Of a stretch of DNA of 20,884 bases, positions 1-8,300 are shown one piece after another (position 1 is the first letter of the stretch; each line of letters starts with the position of its first letter). The notes under the pieces were generated by a model. It worked only from the letters and a program-made list of their open reading frames with translations, searched no databases and was not told the origin of the DNA. Both the position numbers and the translations under genes were made by a program. This DNA is from a virus: the IMG/VR virus record IMGVR_UViG_3300044681_000134, positions 1 through 20,884 of that record; one strand, 5' to 3'.

Positions 1-308
1 CTCAGTCTCAGGAAAATCTGGCGGCGACTACGCAGAATCTTGACCAAGCGCGTCTTCAGTTACAGCAAGCGGTTGGCGCAGAACAACAAGCGATGGCCCA
101 GAAAAGTTTGGACCAGGCGTACCAAGACTTCGTCAATGCTCGCGACTACGAGCGTCAGCAGCTGGCGTTCTACAACTCCCTGCTCCGTGGTATTCCGGTG
201 CCGGTTCAGCAAGAAACGATTCAGTACCAGCCCGGCGCTGGTCTTGGCACACAGTTAGCCGGTCTCGGTATTGCGGGTCTCGGTGCATACAATCAGATGG
301 GCCGTTAA
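1..308 (+). CDS. 3' end of a Gln-rich, probably virion-associated protein (partial)
   Basis: The reading frame is open from the left edge (first full codon at base 3) to the TAA at 306-308, leaving about 101 residues; the true start lies outside the window. The N-terminal half is rich in Gln, Ala and Leu and looks like a long alpha helix or coiled coil. An in-frame ATG at 93 exists, but the same composition continues upstream of it, so I do not take it as the start. The C-terminal 30 residues become Gly/Ala/Leu-rich (GTQLAGLGIAGLGAY), a short hydrophobic tail. The next gene starts 3 bases after the stop, so the two are probably co-translated. I do not recognise the family. Its place directly before two large internal-protein-like genes suggests a tail or DNA-ejection component, which is inference from position only. 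Confidence 0.7.
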   Translation, partial: QSQENLAATTQNLDQARLQLQQAVGAEQQAMAQKSLDQAYQDFVNARDYERQQLAFYNSLLRGIPVPVQQETIQYQPGAGLGTQLAGLGIAGLGAYNQMGR

Positions 309-311
309 GAC

Positions 312-2375
312 ATGAACATCGTAAAGCTACAAAACGACCTGAAAGACCTGTCCGACCAGCAGCTGTTGAGCACTATGCAGTCTGGGTCCTCCCCTCAGTA
401 TTTGGTCCTCGCCGAGATGCAGCGCCGCAAGAAGATGCGTGACGAAGCGTCTACTCCGAACGAGCCGCAGGCTCAGGGCACCGTAGCTGACGAGATTATG
501 GGGGGTATTGCTTCCATCCCTATGGGCAGCATGGACATGGCCTCTGGCGGTCTGGTGAGTTTTGCGGAAGGTGGCATGACTGGCTATCAAAAAGGCGCTG
601 CGGAAGCATGCTGGAAGAACCCTGAAACTGGTGAAACCGAGTGCCCTTCTGCTAAGCCTGACATCCGCAAGCCGACTGTTAAAAAAATGCAAGAGGGCGG
701 TGTACTCCGTCTTCTCCCCGCTGATCCAGTAGCGGATGCGTACACATACCTCCAGAGCCGTGGTGCTGAAGTTCCAGCGGATATGTCTGAGCAAGGCATT
801 ATTGAGTATGCGAACCGCGTGCGTGCGCTGGACGAGAATGAAGTTAAAGGTGCAGGCGTTAATGTTCCGGCAGAGGCGGCTCCAGCCGCCCGTCCTAGCT
901 GGCCTGCGTTGTTCCGTGATTATGGTAGCGGTGGTCGTGGTGAAGTTATGCCTGAGACCCAGCTTGATACTGCTCCGCAGATGCCGATGGACGGCAGTGA
1001 AATGGCTCCGGGCTTCTCCCCTGTAGCTCCGACTCAAGAAGGACTTCCGGGCTTGCTGGCTCCAGAAGGTCCGACTCCAGAGCGCGCTGTTCCATTCCTC
1101 GGTCAGGTGATGGAGAACATCGTGCCTGCTGCGCAGGCTGCTGAGCCATTTCCGGGTGTACGGGAACAAGCTATTCGCACGCTTCAGAAAGAAGAAGGGC
1201 GTGCTCCGCTAGATTTGAAGACTGAAATGGGTGATCGCAGCGATCTTGAGAACATCCCTAAAGAACTTGTTAACTATGTCATGGAAAACCCCGGTGACGC
1301 TGCACTTACGGCAGCTGGTTTTATCCTCATGGCCTCACCCGCCGGTAGAGTTTATCAAGTAGCTAAAGGCAAAGTCGCAGATTTCGCAAAACGCGGATGG
1401 AACAAAGTTAGAGACGTTTACGGTGAACAGAAGGTTCCTAGAGGGGCAAAAGTAGCTGGCGAACTGGAAAAAGGTCCGCAACCATACTTAACGCGTGAGA
1501 TCGCGGAAAAAATGGCGGCTAAACAACCGGGCATGAAAGTCGTAGCTGCTGAAGGTGGTGGGTTCGAAGTGGTGCCATCAGCTATGAATGTGGCTAAAGG
1601 CATTGCAAAAAGTAAAACCGGTCAAGGTATAGCGTTAGGCACAGGTATTACTGCGCTAAGTATGGCTGGTGATGACGAACCTAAAACAGAAGATTTACTT
1701 CGCGGCCCGCAGTTACCTCCAGAGCCTGAAAGTTCGCTTCCAGCATGGGCGCGTGCAGCTGGCGTAGCCCCAACTACGCCTACAACTGAACCGCCCAAGG
1801 CACCGCCAGAACCTCCTGAACCGCCTGAAAAAGAACTGACTGGCCGTGAAGCCTACTTCGACTACCTGCTCAAGCGCCGCAAGGGCTTAGAAGGGCGAGA
1901 AAAAGACGCTGCCAATCAGGCGCTGATGGCTATGGGCTTGTCGATGATGGCGAGCAAGAATCCTGACTTCTTAGGTGCTCTCGGTGAGGGCGGCATCAAG
2001 GGTCTTGAGCAGTACGGCAAAGCTCAGAAAGAGCGTGAAGAACAGATTCTCGGCCTACTCAAGGAAGAAGGCGACATCTACGCAGCTGAATCTATGTATG
2101 GCACCCGTCAGGGCCAGCTGGGTGTGAGCGCGTTTGATAAAGCCGCCAAGATCCTTGAGAGCAAGTACTCAGGGCTAGGCCGTGCGCAGACTAGGGCGGC
2201 ATTAAAGGCGAAATACCCTAACGCTACGCCAGACCAGATAGAAAACGCGTTAGACAGGCAGTATATGCTCGAAGTTGAAGCACTAGCTGCTAGAATGCAA
2301 GGGACTGGTATGGGTGGAATGCCTCGTCCGCCGGGGTATGACAAGTCCGATTTTGTTGATGTAGGCCAGAAATAA
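312..2375 (+). CDS. 687-aa putative internal virion / DNA-ejection protein
   Basis: The ATG at 312 follows the previous stop by 3 bases and has only a weak GGG about 10 bases upstream, so translation may depend on coupling. Residues 1-45 are a charged helix ending in a basic LAEMQRRKKMR patch. Residues about 75-100 contain a Gly-rich SGGLVSFAEGG motif, a style common in structural proteins of environmental phages, and a second EGGV follows later. Two hydrophobic stretches, about 329-343 (ALTAAGFILMASP) and 437-453, could meet a membrane. A Pro/Glu/Thr-rich hinge lies at about 487-510, followed by a helical C-terminal domain with a Met-rich segment (ALMAMGLSMMASK). No enzyme motif was found. 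Helices, hydrophobic patches and the giant polyvalent gene downstream fit an ejected internal protein. A minor structural or tape-measure-like role is possible. Function is inferred, but the gene itself is secure. Confidence 0.85.
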   Translation: MNIVKLQNDLKDLSDQQLLSTMQSGSSPQYLVLAEMQRRKKMRDEASTPNEPQAQGTVADEIMGGIASIPMGSMDMASGGLVSFAEGGMTGYQKGAAEACWKNPETGETECPSAKPDIRKPTVKKMQEGGVLRLLPADPVADAYTYLQSRGAEVPADMSEQGIIEYANRVRALDENEVKGAGVNVPAEAAPAARPSWPALFRDYGSGGRGEVMPETQLDTAPQMPMDGSEMAPGFSPVAPTQEGLPGLLAPEGPTPERAVPFLGQVMENIVPAAQAAEPFPGVREQAIRTLQKEEGRAPLDLKTEMGDRSDLENIPKELVNYVMENPGDAALTAAGFILMASPAGRVYQVAKGKVADFAKRGWNKVRDVYGEQKVPRGAKVAGELEKGPQPYLTREIAEKMAAKQPGMKVVAAEGGGFEVVPSAMNVAKGIAKSKTGQGIALGTGITALSMAGDDEPKTEDLLRGPQLPPEPESSLPAWARAAGVAPTTPTTEPPKAPPEPPEPPEKELTGREAYFDYLLKRRKGLEGREKDAANQALMAMGLSMMASKNPDFLGALGEGGIKGLEQYGKAQKEREEQILGLLKEEGDIYAAESMYGTRQGQLGVSAFDKAAKILESKYSGLGRAQTRAALKAKYPNATPDQIENALDRQYMLEVEALAARMQGTGMGGMPRPPGYDKSDFVDVGQK

Positions 2376-2394
2376 TTAGGTTAAGGGCGAACTC

Positions 2395-5300
2395 ATGCCT
2401 AGCTATTACGCAAGGACCGCTAATGGTCAGACGATTGAGTTTAATCACCCCGATCAACTTAGTGATGACCAAATTAGAGAAATAGCCGCGTACCGTGCGT
2501 ATGAGCTGTCTCAAGACCCTTTTGCTGAATTAGAAGCAACCCCTCAGCAACCGCCAGAAGAATCTGGGCTTTTCGCGTCCCTTGAGTCTGGCGCTCGCAC
2601 CGCTGTCGGTACCGGTCTCTACGGGCTGGGTGAGCTGACTGGCCTTGAGGGCGTCTCTAAATACGGCGAAGAGATTCTGCAAGGGCAGCCGGGGTACGCT
2701 CCAATTACTTCTGAGGAAGTAGGCCAAGCGTTTGAACAGGGCGTAATGCCGGGCCTCGGTGCTGGTGCACAGTATGTAACTGAAGCTACGGGTGAAGTAG
2801 CCGGTGGATTGCCAGCGTACATAGCGACTGCATTAGGTGGTGCTAAGACCGGTGCGGCGTTGATGCCGATTCCGCAGTTCAAACCTGCGGCAGCGTTAGC
2901 TGGTTCAGTTATAGCTCCTGCCATGACCTATTTCTTTGGTCAGAACCGTCTGGCTCAAGAAGAACAAATTCGCAAAGCTGAGGAAGAAGGTGTACCGCCA
3001 CCTCAGTTCAATGACCTAGAAACCTTTGGCTACGGCCTGCTCCAGTCCGGCGTTGAACGTACGGGTATTGCAGTCTTGGCTAGACGCTTCCCGATCCTTA
3101 ACCGCTTGTTCGGCGGTAACAAAGCTGACGCTGATGCAGCGGCTAGAGAACTGGCCGAGCAGGGTCGCGCTGCGGCATTCGGTCGTGGTGCAGCTACCGG
3201 TGTGGTTACAGAAGTTCCGGTTGAGCTTACCCAGCAAGTGCTGGAGCGTATGGCGTCAGATCAGGAACTGACCAGCGACGAAGCCCTTGCCGAATACGTA
3301 GAAGTTATGAAGCGTACCGCTGCCGGTATCGCTCCGATCGGCGGTGTTACTGGTGTAGCGTCTCGCTCAGGTGCCATCTCCCGCCAAGAAGCGCAGCAGC
3401 GTCAGGCCCGCGAACAAGAGTTGGCGGAGATGCGTGCGCAGGCTACGGAGGCTGCTCAGACTGATCTTGCTGCGGTGCAAGCACGAGAGTTTGCTGAAGA
3501 GGAGCTGCCTGATTTTGGTGTGGGTTTCGCATCGACTGGTCTAGGACCCACAGTTAGCCGTGAAGGCATCATGTCTGACATCCGCGTGGCGGACGAAGAG
3601 TGGGATGTAGAACCGATACGCCAGAGATTGCAGGAGACTGCGAACGCAGTCACTCAGCTGACCGAGCAGAGCCGCAAGGCTATTGACGAGGTTGAGCGCA
3701 ACCAACTCTATGACGAGCTAAATATGGCTCGCACCGAGAACATATTGGCGCAGGCAGCTACATACCGTGAAGCTGAGCAGCGTCTCCGCGCAGCGGGTAA
3801 GCAGAACGAAGCCAACGGGGCGATGCGTAAGTATTACAGCACCCTCGACAAGGCCAAGGTTGCGTTCGATCAGGTGCAGAACCAAGAAATCCGCACGGAG
3901 CTTGGCGCGACGTTGGAGCAAGTTACGGCTAAACCGGAAGGGTTGGAGCCTACTACCACTACTCCAAGCGCTGCCGCTAAAGAAACCGTCACTTTATATC
4001 GTGGTGTTCCTGAAGGTAGAGATCCGATGGCACCTAGTGATATTGGCGGTTTGTTCTTCTCCCCAAGCAAGGATGAGGCGGCTGCTTACGGTGGCGAAAA
4101 CGCGGTAATTGCTGAAAAAACCTTCGATTTTGAAAATTTGCTTACCGGCAAAAACTGGATGGATGTCAAATCTAAACTTGGTTTAGAGAAGAACGCGCAG
4201 TGGAAAGATATTACGTCGGCAGCTAAACAGGCTGGATTTGACGGAATTAAATATAGCGGAAGCAACGGGCTGGAATATATTGTTCTTGATAAAGCCCCAC
4301 AGACCCCAACTCCGACTATTGCTCCGCAGGCAGTATCCGCTCAGATCGGGCTGAGCCCACGCTCAAACGCAGCCAAGGCTATCGACCAGCTGGACATCAA
4401 CACGCCAGAAGGGCGGGCACAGGCTCGTGAAATCATCAACGCCGTTCGTGATGCGAAGGGCACGTCTCCCAAGACTATTGAGCGTATGGCACAGAGCCCG
4501 CTCGTGCAGGAGCTGGATGCAGAAGGCCAAGGTGAGCTAGAAGTAGACGTCACTGAACCGACCCTGCAAGAGTACGCCCGCATGTGGGCTGAAGCCAAGG
4601 CTGCTAAGAATGAAGCTGGTGCAGACGCTATCAGAAGTGAAGCAACTCGCGTGTATAGCCCATCCGACTTTGACGCTGAGATTCAATCTGCGGTTATGCG
4701 GTTGGCGGCTGAAAGAGACATTGATATATCAAAACCAGCAAAAAGCCAGATAGAACTCGACCGAGACGCCCGCTGGTCTGAAAACCAAGACAATGACCTC
4801 CGCGCCAATATGCGCGATGAAAACACGCTGGGTGTGCTGGAAGCGCTTAAGAGGAACGAGAACCCAGTCATTGCGGCGGTAGCTCAGCGTTTTGACGAGA
4901 TTCCGACTACAACTCCGGCTGTAAACATCGACGAGGCGGCGATTGTAAACGCCGTTAGGCGCAGAAGGTTGGGTAAGGACGCTGAGATTGCTGTGGCGGG
5001 CATGTTCGACCCGAACACCAACACCGTCGTCATGCGCGATGAGCTGGCAGCTGGCAATCCAGAATTTGTTGCCCACGAGCTTGTCCACGCTCAAGCCTCC
5101 GATGTACTCGACTCCAAAGTAAAAAACTTAACCGATACCCAACGTGCGGGTGTAGAGCAGCTGAAGAAGCTGTACAAATACGTTAAAGAAAATACTCCAA
5201 CCGACCTCATAGAGGCGCAATACGCGCTAACTTCTGTCGACGAGTTCCTTTCCGAGGGTATGGGCAACAAGCGTTTTCAGGACTACCTGAAGACTGTCGA

Positions 5301-8300
5301 ATACAAGAACACGAACGCATGGTCTGAGTTCGTTGCAGCCATTGCCAAGATGCTCGGCCTCAAGCCGGATACTGCGTTCACTGAACTACTGAGTGCTTAT
5401 GAACAAATTACTACGCGACCTGAAGCGAAAGCTCCTCCTAAATCTGAGCAAGTTACCCCTACCAAAAAGCGTAAAGCACCGGCTGACGTTGGAACTCCTG
5501 AAACTCTAACTGCGGCGGCAGTCCAGCGGTACGGGAAGGCGTACCAGCAGGCGCGTAAGACTGACAAGTTCCCCGGTGAAGAGGCTGTCCGCGTCCGTGA
5601 GGTGATCGAAAAAGCGATCAAGGAAGCAGGCGGCAAGAAGGCTGATATTGCAAAAGTACGTGGTGCGATTGCCAAAGCTGAACGCTTAGAAACCGAGGCG
5701 CTAACACGTCCAGAACGCAAAAAAGCCGAAGCCAAGGCCAAGCAGGAGCAGAAGTTCAGAGAGCGTGAGGAAGCTGCTCAGGTTGAACGCCAGAAAGAGA
5801 TTGCAGAGGGCGCCAAGGAGACTGAAAAGCTCCAAGAGCGTGAGCGCCAGCGTCGTGCACGCGGCGCCGGTGTAGAGCCGACTGACCTCCTCCAAGCGTC
5901 GATCGAGCGCCAGCTGAACGAGCTGCGCAATATGGCAGAGGCTAAGCGCAGAAATGAGATGCGTCCGCTGCTGAAGAAGATCATCGCTCGTGTGCGTGAG
6001 CTGAATCCTGAGTGGCGTGCTGGCGACAGCGAGGCCAAGATTATTGATTCTGTGCTGCGGGCACCGAGTCCGGTGGGCTTCATGCGTTCTATCCGCAGCC
6101 AGTACGACCCGATGTACCAAGCGTACTTGCAGGGCAGTCTGGGTGTTGACGAGGAAATGGGCTTGACCGAGACCGACGCGATGGTCGGCGGTATGCGCCA
6201 AGAGTTCGAGCAGCAGATGGCGCGCATGGAGCAGGTGATGACCGAGACCGATGCGTTTAACGACGCTGAGATCGACGAGATCATGGCCGCTATGCGTGTG
6301 CTGAAGAATCCGAAATCAGACCCAGAAGCAGCTGTAGAAGCCCAAGAAGTTATTCAGAAGTACGACGACATCGTCCGTGCTGAGCTTACCCGTGAAGAGG
6401 GTGAGCTGATGTTTATGATTTCTGGCGGTAAAAAGGCCGTTAGGGTGAGACAGTCCTCTATCCGTCAAGCGTTGGCTGAGTACTCTATGTCGGATGGTAA
6501 AACCCGTGCGTATATTGCATGGGTAGATCCGAAACAGTTCGTGGAGCTGAACACTGAGTCTGCTGCTGAGGCTGAATCAATACTTAACAGCTTTAAGTAT
6601 GGCACTAAAGATGGAAAGATCGAAACCAGAAAAATTATTGAAGAAGGTTGGCCTCGCATACCTTACGTGAGAGTAGGTAAAGAGATTTTGGAAGGCGAGC
6701 CATACGGATCCTTGGGCAAGACTTACCACAGAGGCGAAGTAGACTGGGGCGCGCACGAAGGCCGTCACAGAGCCGCTGCTTTAGCCGCAGCTGGCGTAGA
6801 GCGCATGCCTGTAGTTATTCAAATTAACGACGTGCCGTATTTAGATCCGGGTCAGATGCCTATTTTCACGCAAAGAGCGACGTTCTTTGGTGATACCGCA
6901 GCTCCGCTCGCATCAGCAACGCTTACTAACCCAAACAATTTAGTGTTGGGCATGGACGTTGTGGATTCGGTACCGTTAAGTAACAAAAAACTTGCGGAAA
7001 TAAACGACATGTTCGGTGTAGTAAAAACCGAACCAGAAACCGAAACCGGGCCAGAAGTAGAAGCCGCTTTAGAAGCAGGCGAAGTCCTCTTCAAGATTGA
7101 CACGGAAGCCACTAGAGCCGCAGAGGAGCGCGTAACCGCGTCTGGCGGTCGCATATTCAGCAACGAGCAGGATCGTAAGGGTTTGCTCCGCAACATGAAG
7201 GACTTCGGCTTCAAGGAAGAAGACGGCCAGATGGTGCGTAAGGGTGCCAACGACTACGTCAAGGATAGCGTGACCGTAACTGACTGGGTTGCCACTAAGT
7301 TCCTGTCCTCTGACTCTGCGGTCGTCAACGGCATCCGCCGTCGCTTGCGTGAGATGAACGTCAGCGAGCACGAGTTCTTAGGCAGTATGCTGAACGCCTC
7401 CACATCGCAGGTGTGGCACGCTGAAGCCCTCGGTGCTGTAACTCTGGAGTTCGGCAACCTGCGTTACAACGAGGAGCTGCACAAGTACGAAGGCATCCAA
7501 GACGTCAATAATTACAAGACGTTAATTGGCAAACTTGAAGAAATTTCTAAGGACCGTGGCATTCCGATGAATGTCATCGAGTCCGACGCGCACCGCTACG
7601 TGGAAGCCAAGCGCCTGCTGGCTATCCGCAACGAGCAGGAACTCATCCAGCGCAAGATCGACGCACTGAACAAGTCAGGCCGCATCAGTAACAAGCGCAA
7701 GGCGCAGAAGCTGCAAAAGTACGCAGATCGCTACATCCACATGGACGACGCGCAGATCCGTACGGCTCTGGAAGCTGGCAAGGCTATCCCTGAATACAAC
7801 GACGTGTTCAAGATTTGGGACGGCATGCGAAAGAACGTCATCAAGGTGATGGTGGATTCCGGGCTGGTTGACCCGTATGAAGCTGAAGTCTGGTTAGACA
7901 ACTCAGACTATGCGCCGTTTTACCGTAAGACGCAGCTTGAAGCGAAGCAAGGTCCGAAGGAGTATATCAGCGGGCTTGTAGCAGATCCGAACTTGAAGCG
8001 ATTCAAGGGCACTGACGCTGAAGTCAACAATGTGTTCGACAACATGGCGAAGTGGGTCGAGTTTTATGTTTCCGCTTCTGTGCGCAACAACTCTGCTCGC
8101 CGGATGATTCAAGAGATGCGCCGTGTGGGCATGGCCCGTGCGGTTGACGCGAAAGAAAAGCTCAGCCCGTCCGAGCGGGAACGCCGTGTAGGCGTGTGGG
8201 AGAAGGGCGAGAAGAACTTCTACGTCGTCGAACAGACGATTTTCCTAGAAGCGTTCAAGGGCATGGAGTCAGCAGGTATTCCTGTGATTGGCATCGCTGC

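Noticed and set aside
327-1169. 280-codon open frame on the minus strand
   Set aside because: It lies wholly antisense to the 687-aa gene, is rich in Arg/His/Leu/Ser without domain order, and has no ribosome site. It is a by-product of codon bias in the real gene.
1230-1720. A third horizontally acquired segment inside the 687-aa gene
   Set aside because: Hand counts vary from 43% to 52% GC with no clear boundary, so the contrast is too weak to claim.
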